Part shown: positions 42,035 to 52,623 of the stretch, piece after piece | Numbering within the stretch: position 1 is the stretch's first letter | How the letters are laid out: every line of letters starts with the position of its first letter | Origin: Collinsella sp. | GTDB taxonomy: Bacteria; Actinomycetota; Coriobacteriia; Coriobacteriales; Coriobacteriaceae | Direction of reading: 5' to 3' | Assembly (NCBI GenBank): GCA_019419525.1 | Contig: DXZU01000026.1 | Location: forward strand, 1-64,000 | DNA: 64,000 nt | Position numbers and translations under genes: made by a program | The notes under the pieces: generated by a model | The model's input: only the letters and a program-made list of their open reading frames with translations | Told to the model about the DNA's origin: nothing | Database searches by the model: none

Positions 42035-43510
42035 TTACAGCGCCATCGTGCGGGCGCGATCGATGCGCGCCAGGCAGTCGTCGCGGCCGACGAGCGCCAT
42101 GGTCTCGCCCAGCGGAGGGCTCACCATGTTGCCGCAGACGGCGACGCGCACGGCCTGGAACACCACGCGCTTCTTGAGGTCCATCTGCTCGGGCAGCGGC
42201 TCAAGCGCGGCGTCGATGTTGGCAGCCGTCCACTCGTTCACACCCTCGAGCGCGGCCTTGGCGGCATCAAGAATGGCACCCATGCCCTCCTTGGCCAGGC
42301 CCTTGTTGACGGATTTCTCGTCATACTCGAGCGTCTCGGCCGTAGCGAAAATGGGAGCGGCGACGGTCACGGCGTCGGCCGGCATCTTGGTGCGCGGCTT
42401 AACGATGGCGGCAAGCGCGTCGATCCAATCCTCGCCGTACTCGACGTTACCTTCGATGAGACCCGCCTCGTGCAGCTCGGGGACCATGATCTCGTCGGCA
42501 AACTGAGCATCGGACATGCCGTTGATGTACTCGGCATTGACCCAGTCGAGCTTCTTGGGGTCGAAGGTCGCCGGGTTCTTGGAGATGCGGTCGAGCGAGA
42601 ACTTGCTGGCCAGGACATCGCGCGGGATGATCGTGGTCTCGCCGTCGAGCGACCAGCCGAGCAGCGCCAAGTAGTTGACGAAGGCGTCGGACAGGTAGCC
42701 GGCGTCGCGGTACTCCTCCACCGAGGTGGCGCCGTGGCGCTTGGAGAGCTTCTTGCCGTCGGCACCCAAGATCATGGAGATGTGGGCGAACGTAGGCACG
42801 GGCGCGCCGAGGGCCTCGTAGACCATGACTTGACGCGGGGTGTTGGACAGGTGGTCGTCGCCGCGGATGACGTGAGTGATCTTCATCATGGCGTCATCGA
42901 CGACGGTCGCGAAGTTGTACGTGGGCGTGCCGTCGGAGCGGAAGATGACAAAGTCGTCAAGCTCCTTGGCGTCGAAGGTTACCTCGCCGTGGACGGCGTC
43001 GTGGATGACGACGTCGCCGCGGTCCTCGGGCACCTTGATGCGCAGGACGTAGGACTCGCCGGCCTCGATGCGGCGACGGGCCTCCTCGGGATCAAGATCG
43101 CGGCAGCGGCGCTGATAGCCCTGGAAGGGGTCCTTGCGCTCCTGCGCGGCCTTACGGTCGGCATCGAGCTGCTCCTTGGTGCAGAAGCACGGATAGGCCT
43201 TGCCCTCGTCCCAGAGCTTCTGGGCTGCCTGCTTGTACAGGTCCAGGCGCTCGGTCTGTGCGTAGGGACCAAAGTCGCCGCCCACCTCGGGACCCTCGTC
43301 CCAGTCCAGGCCCAGCCAACGCATGGCGCGCAGGATGATCTGCGTGTTCTCGTCGGTGGAGCGGGTGGGGTCGGTGTCGTCGATGCGCAGGATGAACGTG
43401 CCGCCGTTTGCACGGGCGAAAGCCCAGTTATAGATAGCGGTGCGGGCGCCGCCGATGTGCAGCTTGCCCGTCGGTGAGGGTGCAAAGCGGACGCGAACGT
43501 CTGATGCCAT
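42035..43510 (-). CDS. gltX: Glutamyl-tRNA synthetase
   Basis: The 491-residue protein from ATG 43510 (AGGAGATTTCC before it) has the class I HIGH box in FAPSPTGKLHIGGARTAIYN and the KMSKS-like KKLSKRHGA. It charges tRNA-Glu, and perhaps tRNA-Gln if the organism uses the amidotransferase route. The start annotated at 43549 by simple frame extension is rejected. Confidence 0.96.
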   Translation of the reverse strand: MASDVRVRFAPSPTGKLHIGGARTAIYNWAFARANGGTFILRIDDTDPTRSTDENTQIILRAMRWLGLDWDEGPEVGGDFGPYAQTERLDLYKQAAQKLWDEGKAYPCFCTKEQLDADRKAAQERKDPFQGYQRRCRDLDPEEARRRIEAGESYVLRIKVPEDRGDVVIHDAVHGEVTFDAKELDDFVIFRSDGTPTYNFATVVDDAMMKITHVIRGDDHLSNTPRQVMVYEALGAPVPTFAHISMILGADGKKLSKRHGATSVEEYRDAGYLSDAFVNYLALLGWSLDGETTIIPRDVLASKFSLDRISKNPATFDPKKLDWVNAEYINGMSDAQFADEIMVPELHEAGLIEGNVEYGEDWIDALAAIVKPRTKMPADAVTVAAPIFATAETLEYDEKSVNKGLAKEGMGAILDAAKAALEGVNEWTAANIDAALEPLPEQMDLKKRVVFQAVRVAVCGNMVSPPLGETMALVGRDDCLARIDRARTMAL

Positions 43511-43591
43511 GGAAATCTCCTCGATTGCAGGATGGATGTCTAACCGCACCAGTATAAAGCATCAAAGCAACCTCCGCACAAAGGGCACCTA

Positions 43592-43687
43592 CCTACTCAT
43601 TGGGGACAGACTTAAATGACCAGTCATTGGACAACCTGTCGGCACTTAGGTAAGGGTAGTCATTTAAGTCTGTCCCCAATGAGTAGG
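43592..43687. repeat. Long palindrome with 29-bp perfect arms
   Basis: Bases 43592-43620 and 43659-43687 are exact inverse complements, beginning CCTACTCATTGGGGACAG and ending CTGTCCCCAATGAGTAGG, with a 38-base loop. The GGGGACAG/CTGTCCCC words resemble REP elements linked to RAYT transposases. It sits between the divergent gltX and metK genes. Confidence 0.88.
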
Positions 43688-43720
43688 TGCGGAAAGGGTG
43701 TGAATGTTTGATTTACGCGC

Positions 43721-43771
43721 TATGATGTGCCCTTGCATAGAGAGCCTGGCGGAATGGTAACGGTCGCCGGG
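43721..43771 (+). promoter_or_regulatory. metK promoter -10 box and short leader hairpin
   Basis: TATGAT at 43721 is a good -10 box; the -35 is weak. In the leader, CCTGGCG (43745-43751) can pair with CGCCGGG (43765-43771). This is too short, and has the wrong sequence, for any SAM riboswitch class that I know. Role unknown. Confidence 0.35.
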
Positions 43772-43793
43772 ACACGTTTTTGAAAGGACAATC

Positions 43794-45074
<1,281 letters not shown>

Positions 45075-45111
45075 GCCAACGGCAAAAGCTGCAGCCACAT
45101 ATCGATGCACC

Positions 45112-45150
45112 AAAAGAAGTACCGGCCCCAACCGGTACTTCTTTTTTATT
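45112..45150 (+). terminator. Rho-independent terminator after metK
   Basis: AAAAGAAGTACCGG and CCGGTACTTCTTTTTT form a 14-bp stem with a six-base loop and a T-run. Confidence 0.92.
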
Positions 45151-45241
45151 AATCCGGTGGTGAAGATATTTCGATATAGGCATACGCAACGTCAGCAGCC
45201 AATGAATTTTGGAGCACATGCGCCTCTACCATGTATCCTTA

Positions 45242-45361
45242 GTCCCGAGAGGCGGGGCATAAGGTCGATCGCGAGTTCCGCACGAGCCGGAGAGCACTTA
45301 ATGTGCTCTCCGTGCGAGCAGGACTGCCCGAGCAGGCGACCTTATGCCCCGCCCTCGGGAC
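45242..45361. repeat. Long palindrome upstream of sdaA
   Basis: GTCCCGAG...GGGGCATAAGGTCG (45242-45267) pairs with CGACCTTATGCCCC...CTCGGGAC (45337-45361) with one bulged base. The centre holds its own perfect hairpin GGAGAGCAC-TTAA-TGTGCTCTCC near 45289-45311. It ends 15 bases before the sdaA ribosome-binding site and makes up most of the 312-base metK-sdaA gap. Confidence 0.85.
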
Positions 45362-45386
45362 GATGGGACAAAACAAAGGAGCAGCC

Positions 45387-46994
45387 ATGGCAGGCAAGCC
45401 GCAAACACTAGCTACGACCTCGGCATTCGAGATCTTGGGCCCCGTCATGGTCGGCCCCAGCTCATCGCACACCGCCGGCGCCCTGCGCTGCGCCCAAGTT
45501 GCCGCCAGCCTGTTGGAAGGCCGCATCACCAAGGTCACCTTTGGCCTGTGGAACTCCTTTGCCCACACCTACCGCGGCCACGGCACCGACCGTGCGCTCG
45601 TCGCGGGCATCCTGGGCCTCGACACCGATGACGAGAACATCAAGCAGGCCTTCGACCTCGCGCGCAAGCAGGGCCTCGAATATCACTTTGACATCAAGGG
45701 CGACGACGCCTCCATCCATCCCAATACCGTCGACATCGACATGGTCGACGACACGGGCGCTACGGCACAGGTCCGTGGCGAGAGCCTGGGCGGCGGCAAG
45801 ATGCGCATCAGCCGCATTAACGGCGTCGGCGTCGACATCTCGGGTATGTACTCGACGCTCTTCGTGGCGCACCAGGACGTCCCCGGCGTGCTCGCCGCGC
45901 TCACGAACCTGCTCGCCTACGCACACGTGAACATCGCCTTCTGCCGCACCTACCGCACCGAGGTGGGCGGTCAGGCCTACTCCGTCTTTGAGACCGACGG
46001 CGCGCCCGACGACACCGTCGTCCCCTTGCTGCGCAAGCTCGACAATGTCGATTACGCGACCTTTATCGAGCTCCCCGGTTCTGCCTCGTCGCTCTCCCCC
46101 GGCGTCTCGGCCAAAGAGATCTTCGACGACGGCGAGCAGCTGCTCGATGCGTGCGAGGAACTGGGGCTCAGCATCGGCGCCGTCATGGCCGTGCGCGAGG
46201 CACGCCTGACCGGTAAGGCGCACGCTGTCGCCGCCATGAGCCGCGTGCTCGACGTCATGCGCGAGGAGACCACGGCCCCCATCGTCAATCCGCAGCGCTC
46301 GCTCGGCGGGCTTATCGGCGGCGAGGCCAAGCTTGTCGATGCCACCGGCCGCAACGACCTTGGCTCCAACTTAATGGGCCCCGTCCAGACTAACGCCGTG
46401 GCCCGTGCCATGGCCGTGCTCGAGCGCTCCGCCACAATGGGTGTAATCGTCGCAGCTCCGACGGCAGGATCCGCGGGCGTCGTCCCCGGCTGCGTGCTGG
46501 CGCTCGCCGACCACCTGCAGCTCGATGACGAACAGGTCATGGACGCGCTCTACTGCGCAGCCGCCATCGGCCTCAACCTCACCACGAGCGCCTGCGTTGC
46601 CGGCGCCGAGGGCGGCTGCCAAGCCGAGGTGGGAAGCGCCGCCGCCATGGCTGCCGCCGCGCTGGTGCAGATGCTCGGGGGCACGCCCGAGCAGGCGCTC
46701 GACGCCAGTTCCATCGCGCTGAGTAACCTATTGGGACTCGTATGCGATCCCGTAGGAGGCCTCGTGGAGGTGCCCTGCCAAAACCGCAACGCTATCGGCG
46801 TGGCCGCGGCCTTCAGCTCGGCGCAGCTCGCCCTCGCCGGCATCAAGAGCCTGGTGCCGTTTGACCAGATGGCACACGTCATGCTCTCGGTTGGCCACGC
46901 GTTGCCGGCCACGCTGCGCGAGACGGCAAAGGGCGGCATAGCGCAGGCTCCGGCCGCACTTTCGGCCTGTGCAAAATGCGGTGTGTGCGGGTAG
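45387..46994 (+). CDS. sdaA: L-serine ammonia-lyase, single-chain, Fe-S dependent
   Basis: The 535-residue protein from ATG 45387 (AAAGGAG 6 bases upstream; the frame is open to 45303) joins the beta domain (FEILGPVMVGPSSSHTAGAL), an ACT-like domain (VPGVLAALTNLLAYAHVNIA) and the alpha domain with cluster-ligand Cys in TTSACVAGAEGGCQAEVG and GLVCDPVGGLVEVPCQNRNA. It converts serine to pyruvate and ammonia. It also has a Cys-rich end CAKCGVCG. Confidence 0.93.
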   Translation: MAGKPQTLATTSAFEILGPVMVGPSSSHTAGALRCAQVAASLLEGRITKVTFGLWNSFAHTYRGHGTDRALVAGILGLDTDDENIKQAFDLARKQGLEYHFDIKGDDASIHPNTVDIDMVDDTGATAQVRGESLGGGKMRISRINGVGVDISGMYSTLFVAHQDVPGVLAALTNLLAYAHVNIAFCRTYRTEVGGQAYSVFETDGAPDDTVVPLLRKLDNVDYATFIELPGSASSLSPGVSAKEIFDDGEQLLDACEELGLSIGAVMAVREARLTGKAHAVAAMSRVLDVMREETTAPIVNPQRSLGGLIGGEAKLVDATGRNDLGSNLMGPVQTNAVARAMAVLERSATMGVIVAAPTAGSAGVVPGCVLALADHLQLDDEQVMDALYCAAAIGLNLTTSACVAGAEGGCQAEVGSAAAMAAAALVQMLGGTPEQALDASSIALSNLLGLVCDPVGGLVEVPCQNRNAIGVAAAFSSAQLALAGIKSLVPFDQMAHVMLSVGHALPATLRETAKGGIAQAPAALSACAKCGVCG

Positions 46995-47143
46995 TGACCA
47001 AGAACGACTCGATAGTGGGACAAATGTCCCACCTCTTTTGAATGCCACCGTTTCCGTACCACAAACAACTAGGTAATCGCTATAATGCAAGCCCAGTAAA
47101 AACACGATGAACCGCAAGGCGAAAATCGAAGGATATGCATACG

Positions 47144-48859
47144 ATGTCGCAAAACGATCGAACTCAACTGATTCCCGATCCGCAGCAGCCGAGCAGGCAC
47201 ACCGGTGGTGTTCAGTCGCCGCGTCCTATCGCGCCGAGTCACGGTCAGCAGCGAGGTGCGGCAAACGTTTCCCAACGTCCGAACAAGCAGCATCAGCAGC
47301 GCCAGACAAATGGCAATGCGCCCAAGCAGCCCCCCACGCACGCTCGAGGCGATCGCGGCCCCGCACGCAAACCCGCCGAGAACAATAAGTTGGGCAAAAA
47401 GACGACGCTCTTTGTCGTTCTGGGTCTTATCGTCATTGTCTATATCGTAGGCGTCGTAGCGTTTTCGCAGGTAGCCTACCCCAACACCACTATCGCCGGC
47501 GTCGATGTCTCGTTCTCCAACGCTTCGTCTGCCGCCACCAAGGTCAACTCGGCTTGGAAGCACTATAAGCTCACCGTGACAGGCGATGACTTTAGCTGGA
47601 CCTATCAGCCCGAGTCCGATGAGCCCATTGTCGACGGCGAAGCTGCCGCAAAAGAGATTATCAGCCGCAACGAAGCCATTGTATGGCCGGTTCGCCTTGT
47701 AGAATCCTTAAGCGGCAAGACCAAAACAACCGCTAGCTCCAACGAAGTCGATCTTGATCAAGACGTCGACCTGTCCATGCTCTCCGACACCTTTGACCAA
47801 AAGCAGTTTGAGAAGGATCTGGGCGCCGCCATCGACGAGTTTAACGAGGGGCGTTCGGGCGCGTTCGAGGCCAATAGCTCCTATGACGAGCAGGCCGGCA
47901 AGTTTACCGTCGAGAAGGCGCGCTCCAACGAAAAACTCAACCGCGAGCATGTCATTAAGTATGCCGAGCTCGAGCTTGCCTCGCTGGCCGAGACCGTAGA
48001 TCTTTCCAAGCTCGGCAACGATGCCTATGAGCCGCTCAATGGAACGCTGACCGATGATCAGATTCAGTCTGCATGCGATGCCGCCAACAACTTCTTGGGC
48101 GTCAACGTGACCCTCAAGCTCAACGGCGAGGATGCCGGCAAGGTTGATGGCAGCTCCGTGTTGCAGTGGATCAGCTTTGCCGATCCGGCCAACCCCACGC
48201 TCGATACGTCGCAGATCAGCAGCTGGGCAGCCGAGCTCGCCAACGGCTTTAATACCGTGGGCTCCACTCGCTGGTGGACGCGCGCCGATGGCAAGCAGTG
48301 CGCCGTCGAAGGCGGCGACTTTGGTTGGTCCATCGACAGCAGCTCGCTCGCCAAGCAGGTCGAGGACGCCATCAACAACAAGCAGACCGGCGAAATCGAG
48401 ATCAAGTACTCCCAGAAGGCCGACACATTTACCGCCAAGGGCGAGCCCGACTGGAAGGCCTATATCGACGTCGACCTGTCCGAGCAGCATGCGCGCTACT
48501 ACGACGAGAGCGGCAACATCGTGTGGGAGGCCAACTTTATTTCTGGCAAACCGGGCGAAGACGCCACCCCCGAGGGCGTATGGCAGATCAACAGCAACGA
48601 TGGCGCCAGCAAACTCATCGGTGCCAAGGACCCCGAGACCGGCAAGCCCAAATACGAGAGCCCGGTAAGCTACTGGATGCCGTTCGAGGGCAATATGGTC
48701 GGATTCCACGACGCCACCTGGCAAAACGACAAGAGCTTCGATAATGCCGAATCGTACAAGTGGTGCGGTAGCCACGGTTGCATCAACCTGCGCCTGGCAG
48801 ACGCCAAGGCACTTCACGACTGCATCAAAGTCGGCCTGTGCGTAGTTGTCCACTCGTAG
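47144..48859 (+). CDS. Membrane-anchored L,D-transpeptidase (YkuD) with peptidoglycan-binding-like domains
   Basis: The protein (571 residues from ATG 47144; ATG 47135 also possible) has a Pro/Gln/His-rich cytoplasmic stretch, one membrane helix (TLFVVLGLIVIVYIVGVVAF), two VanW/PG-binding-4-like repeats (TIAGVDVSFSNASSAATKVN) and a C-terminal YkuD domain with the active site CGSHGCINLRLADAKAL, where the Cys of SHGC is the nucleophile. It cross-links peptidoglycan 3-3 or attaches wall proteins. Length and order match actinobacterial and clostridial wall transpeptidases. Confidence 0.9.
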   Translation: MSQNDRTQLIPDPQQPSRHTGGVQSPRPIAPSHGQQRGAANVSQRPNKQHQQRQTNGNAPKQPPTHARGDRGPARKPAENNKLGKKTTLFVVLGLIVIVYIVGVVAFSQVAYPNTTIAGVDVSFSNASSAATKVNSAWKHYKLTVTGDDFSWTYQPESDEPIVDGEAAAKEIISRNEAIVWPVRLVESLSGKTKTTASSNEVDLDQDVDLSMLSDTFDQKQFEKDLGAAIDEFNEGRSGAFEANSSYDEQAGKFTVEKARSNEKLNREHVIKYAELELASLAETVDLSKLGNDAYEPLNGTLTDDQIQSACDAANNFLGVNVTLKLNGEDAGKVDGSSVLQWISFADPANPTLDTSQISSWAAELANGFNTVGSTRWWTRADGKQCAVEGGDFGWSIDSSSLAKQVEDAINNKQTGEIEIKYSQKADTFTAKGEPDWKAYIDVDLSEQHARYYDESGNIVWEANFISGKPGEDATPEGVWQINSNDGASKLIGAKDPETGKPKYESPVSYWMPFEGNMVGFHDATWQNDKSFDNAESYKWCGSHGCINLRLADAKALHDCIKVGLCVVVHS

Positions 48860-48991
48860 TGCAACGCGCGCATTCCTACAACGTGGAACCGCTGCGACCA
48901 ATCTAACAGTTCCGAAAGAAACCGTCCTATGCGCCCGCCCCAACCGGTGGGCGCATATAATTATCGAGGTTCTTTCTATAAAGGAGACGCT

Positions 48992-50428
48992 ATGCCGAAT
49001 GTCCCCACGATCACCCCGGGCCCAGATGATACCGAGCGCACGCCCAAAGGTGCCACCGAAACGATTCCTCTGATTACAAACGTACATGCCGACAAGCAGA
49101 GCGAACGCACGAACGATACGGCCGAGATTTCCGATGAAGAGGCATATGCCAAGCTCAAGGCAAAACGTGCCGAACGTCGACGCAAAAAGCTGATTCGACG
49201 CGGTATTGCCGCCGGCGTCGTAGGTGCCATCGCGCTCATTGCCATTGTCGCAACCCTGGTTATCAATGCGCAGCCACAGGGCGCTAGCGAGCCTGTGACC
49301 GACATGGTGACCGAGGGCACGTTTACCACAACGGTCGAGGCGAAAGGCCAGCTCAAACCCATTTCGTCCTCAGTGGTCTCCCCTTCTGTCGACGGCACGG
49401 TCGATTCGATCAACGTGCAGGCAGGCCAATCCGTCAACGAGGGCGACGTGCTTATGACCATTAAAAACGACGAGCTCGATCGCAACGTTGCCGAGGCGCA
49501 GCGTGCAGTTGCAGCCGCCCAGGAAGACCTCGCCAACGCGCAGAAAGCCCTCGCTTCCGCGCAGGCCACCCCAACGACGGACGTCGATGCAGCTTCCGCC
49601 GCAGCGGCAGGCGCCTCCGCTGGGTCCGCCGACACGAACACCGTATCGGCCGCACAGCGCAGCCTCGCATCAGCCCAGGCAAACCTCGATCAGGCGAACG
49701 CCAAGGCCGCCGGGCGCACGGTTACGGCGCCGAGCTCGGGCAGCATCGTGGAGCTTAACGCCAAGGTGGGCGCCACGGTAACAGGCGGCATGATCATGGG
49801 CGAAAGCGATACGAGCGGCGGCAAGCAGTGCATGCAGATCGCCGACCTCTCCAAGATGAAGGTAACGGTTCAGGTGGGCGAAAAGGACATCACCAAGATC
49901 GCCGTGGGCCAGAGCGCCAACGTGACCTATCCCGCGTTTCCCGATATTGTGAGCCAGGGGACGGTCACGGCCATCGCCTCGGTGGCAAACTCCGACTCCA
50001 ACTCCGGCGGCGGCAGCGTAACCTTTAACGTCGACATCCTCATCGAGGCTCCCGACGCGCGCCTGAAGCCGGGCATGACAGCCGAGGTCTCGGTGGTGAC
50101 CGAGCAGCTCGACGACGTGGTGATGGTGCCGACGATGGCGCTCATGACCGAAGATGGCGAACACTATTACGTCAACGTGGCAACCGATGACGAGGGCAAG
50201 CAAACCCGTCGCGTGAAGGTGACCATCGTGACACAAAACGACAACGAAGCCGTAGTCGGCAAGACACAGATCAAGCGCGACGACCAGGGCAACGAAATCA
50301 ATCCTGGCGTGCCCACAACCAAACTGCGCGACGGTGACACCCTCGTCATGGACACCGGAGCGGGCGCAACGGCTGACGGCGGCCACAGCGCGGATTCGGG
50401 CAACATGTCTGCCGACGAGGGTATGTAA
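48992..50428 (+). CDS. MacA/HlyD-type periplasmic-adaptor-like export subunit
   Basis: The 478-residue protein from ATG 48992 (AAAGGAGACGCT before it) has a cytoplasmic N-terminus, one membrane helix (AAGVVGAIALIAIVATLVIN), a biotinyl-lipoyl-like half (GTVDSINVQAGQSVNEGDVL), an Ala/Gln-rich coiled coil interrupted by an Ala/Ser/Gly loop, the second lipoyl half (VTAPSSGSIVELNAKVGATV) and a beta-barrel. Such adaptors work with MacB-type ABC transporters, and the next two genes encode exactly that. It ends in a Gly/Asp/Met-rich tail. Substrate unknown. Confidence 0.88.
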   Translation: MPNVPTITPGPDDTERTPKGATETIPLITNVHADKQSERTNDTAEISDEEAYAKLKAKRAERRRKKLIRRGIAAGVVGAIALIAIVATLVINAQPQGASEPVTDMVTEGTFTTTVEAKGQLKPISSSVVSPSVDGTVDSINVQAGQSVNEGDVLMTIKNDELDRNVAEAQRAVAAAQEDLANAQKALASAQATPTTDVDAASAAAAGASAGSADTNTVSAAQRSLASAQANLDQANAKAAGRTVTAPSSGSIVELNAKVGATVTGGMIMGESDTSGGKQCMQIADLSKMKVTVQVGEKDITKIAVGQSANVTYPAFPDIVSQGTVTAIASVANSDSNSGGGSVTFNVDILIEAPDARLKPGMTAEVSVVTEQLDDVVMVPTMALMTEDGEHYYVNVATDDEGKQTRRVKVTIVTQNDNEAVVGKTQIKRDDQGNEINPGVPTTKLRDGDTLVMDTGAGATADGGHSADSGNMSADEGM

Positions 50429-51201
50429 TGCGTCCCGTCATCGACATTCGCAACGTGCACCGTATCTTTGAGAGCGAGGCCGGCTGCGCCCATATCCTGC
50501 ACAACGTGAGCCTGGCGGTAGATCCCGGCGAGTTCGTCGCTATCACCGGCCCCTCGGGCTCGGGCAAGTCGACGCTCATGAACATCCTAGGCTGCCTGGA
50601 TAAACCGACGGCGGGCGATTACTTCCTGCAAGGGCTCAACGTCGCCGAGCTCGACGATGATGAGCTCACCGAGGTGCGAGCGCTGAGCATCGGCTTTGTC
50701 TTTCAGAGCTTTAATCTGCTGCCGCGCCTGACGGTGATCGAAAACGTCATGCTGCCGCTGTCCTACACCAATGTGCCGCGCAGCCAGCGTGAGATGCGCG
50801 CCGTGCACGCGCTGCAAGCCGTCACGCTTCCGGTCGACCATTGGGACCATCGTATATCGGAGCTGTCGGGCGGACAGATGCAGCGCGTCGCCATCGCACG
50901 CGCCCTCGTCAACGACCCGCCCATCATTTTGGCCGACGAGCCAACGGGAAATCTAGACTCGACAACCGGGGCGCTCGTCATGGAAACCTTCCACAAGCTC
51001 CAGAAACGCGGCAAGACCATCGTACTCATTACGCATGACCCCGGCATCGCCGCCGAGGCCGATCGAGCCGTAACCATCCGTGACGGGCGAATCCATAACG
51101 GCGCATATGTCGCGCATACACCGAATACGTTACGCGGGGCCGTCAAAAACCTGCCCGCGATTTCTGCAACCACCAATCAGCCGAAAGGAGCGAAGGCATG
51201 A
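50428..51201 (+). CDS. MacB/LolD-type ABC transporter ATPase
   Basis: The 257-residue protein has Walker A GPSGSGKSTLMNILGCLDKP, signature LSGGQMQRVAIARALV and Walker B IILADEPTGNLDS. Its ATG shares one base with the adaptor stop (TAATG), and its stop overlaps the permease start by 4 bases, so the three genes are translationally coupled. It energises the permease. The C-terminal 30 residues beyond the ATPase fold are unassigned. Confidence 0.93.
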   Translation: MRPVIDIRNVHRIFESEAGCAHILHNVSLAVDPGEFVAITGPSGSGKSTLMNILGCLDKPTAGDYFLQGLNVAELDDDELTEVRALSIGFVFQSFNLLPRLTVIENVMLPLSYTNVPRSQREMRAVHALQAVTLPVDHWDHRISELSGGQMQRVAIARALVNDPPIILADEPTGNLDSTTGALVMETFHKLQKRGKTIVLITHDPGIAAEADRAVTIRDGRIHNGAYVAHTPNTLRGAVKNLPAISATTNQPKGAKA

Positions 51202-52412
51202 ACACCCGCGATCTTGTCCAAGAAGCCCTTCACTCGCTCGAGGCCAACAAGGGACGCAGCCTGCTCACCATCCTTGGCATCGTCATTGGCATCGCCTCGG
51301 TCATCGCCATGACTTCGCTCATCGGCGGTATCCAAAACAGCCTGGTCAACAGCCTGGGCCTCAATGCAGCCCGCATGGTAGAGATCTATTCGTCCCAAGA
51401 ACTCACCGATTCGGATGTGGAAAAGCTTCGCAAACTGGTGCCGCAGATTGAGCAGATCGGCATCGTCGATAGCGCCTATTCCGAGTACAAGGTCGGGGAT
51501 AAAAGCTATACCGTCATGGCACACGGCGTCGATAGCGACATGCTCGATGCCGTGGGCGCCAGCAAGCTCGTTGCGGGACGCGTCTATTCACAGGCAGAGT
51601 CTCAATCAGGCTCGCGCGTGGCGCTCATCAGCCGCGGCGGCGCCGATCAGCTTTACGGCAACGAACAGGACGCACTGGGGAAAACCATCAAGGTGTCCAA
51701 CGGCGAGGTGCAGATTGTAGGCGTGATTGATGGCGGCAGCGACTCCATGGGCTCGCTCACGCTGTATATGCCACGCGAAACCATCTCCGGCCTGTTTGGC
51801 GACGAGAATCCTTCATTTCCCAGCGTGACGGCACTTGCCGCCGAGGGCACAGACATGGACGAGCTCTGCAAGACCATCGAGTCTAAGGTGCGCGCGATGA
51901 AGGGCATCTCGGAGGATGATGAGTACGACAGCGTATCGGCGACCTCCATGAAAAGCGCCATCGATGCACTCAACTCGTTTATGGGCGCCTTCTCGCTCAT
52001 CATGGGCGCTGTCGCCAGTATCTCACTGCTTGTCGGCGGAATCGGCATTATGAATATGATGCTTACCAACGTGACTGAGCGCATCCGCGAGATCGGTATT
52101 CGCCGTGCCTTGGGCGCCAGTCGCCGCGATATCACCGCGCAGTTTTTGGCCGAGTCCTCGGCGCTGTGCGTCACCGGTGGCCTGCTGGGTGTCCTGATTG
52201 GCTATCTGCTGGCCTGGGGCCTCGCGATGTTTGCCGCAGGATCAGGGGTTCTCAACGAGCTCGGGGCCAGTGGGGAGATCACACCGAGCTTTTCAATCGC
52301 CACGGTGCTGCTGGCCTTCGGCGTCTCCGTCGGCATCGGCGTAATCTTTGGCTTCTACCCCGCTCGCCGCGCGGCAAAGCTCAACCCGGTGGAGTGCCTA
52401 CGCTACCAGTAA
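51198..52412 (+). CDS. MacB-type (FtsX domain) ABC transporter permease
   Basis: The 404-residue protein has the first helix near residues 18-40 (LLTILGIVIGIASVIAMTSL), a large external domain, and three C-terminal helices including the FtsX core GGIGIMNMMLTNVTERIREI and GIRRALGASRRDITAQFL. This is the four-helix MacB layout. With the ATPase and adaptor it forms a tripartite-like exporter, in Gram-positives usually for peptides or antimicrobials. Confidence 0.93.
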   Translation: MNTRDLVQEALHSLEANKGRSLLTILGIVIGIASVIAMTSLIGGIQNSLVNSLGLNAARMVEIYSSQELTDSDVEKLRKLVPQIEQIGIVDSAYSEYKVGDKSYTVMAHGVDSDMLDAVGASKLVAGRVYSQAESQSGSRVALISRGGADQLYGNEQDALGKTIKVSNGEVQIVGVIDGGSDSMGSLTLYMPRETISGLFGDENPSFPSVTALAAEGTDMDELCKTIESKVRAMKGISEDDEYDSVSATSMKSAIDALNSFMGAFSLIMGAVASISLLVGGIGIMNMMLTNVTERIREIGIRRALGASRRDITAQFLAESSALCVTGGLLGVLIGYLLAWGLAMFAAGSGVLNELGASGEITPSFSIATVLLAFGVSVGIGVIFGFYPARRAAKLNPVECLRYQ

Positions 52413-52425
52413 GCCACCACCAACA

Positions 52426-52493
52426 AGTTGCGGTGAATTAGGAACCGAATATGCTATCTAGCAGCATAAACAGACACTATTTCACCGCAACTT
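52426..52493. repeat. Dispersed palindromic repeat, family B copy 2
   Basis: AGTTGCGGTGAATTA (52426-52440) and TATTTCACCGCAACT (52479-52493) repeat the arms of the copy at 36217-36283 with one mismatch. The centre differs. It lies between the exporter permease and a transposase scrap that marks the end of the cobalamin cluster. Confidence 0.85.
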
Positions 52494-52502
52494 ATTGAAG
52501 GA

Positions 52503-52571
52503 CTGTTTGCGCCAGTTCTGGGCGTCGTCCTCGAGCTATTGATGGATGACGGGCTTGTACGGGTCGAGCTT
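52503..52571 (-). pseudogene. IS21-type (IstA) transposase scrap
   Basis: Twenty-three minus-strand codons read KLDPYKPVIHQ, a stop, then LEDDAQNWRKQ. The KLDPYKPxI..WLEDD...RKQ pattern is the N-terminal region of IS21-family IstA transposases. The stop replaces what is normally Trp, and the homology ends at the palindromic repeat. It is a small relic of an insertion beside the cobalamin genes. Confidence 0.6.
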
Positions 52572-52623
52572 GCACGGGGCGCTCCTCCTCGCGGGCGGGA
52601 GGGCGCGCAGGCGCGGCAAGCGC

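Noticed and set aside
43741..43775. tRNA-like string GCCTGGCGGAATGGTAACGG before metK
   Set aside because: It resembles a tRNA 5' end and D-arm, but no anticodon arm, T-arm or acceptor complement follows.
52503..52571. Possible small gene after cbiJ
   Set aside because: The recognisable transposase codons are interrupted by a stop and end at a repeat, so it is a relic and not a gene.
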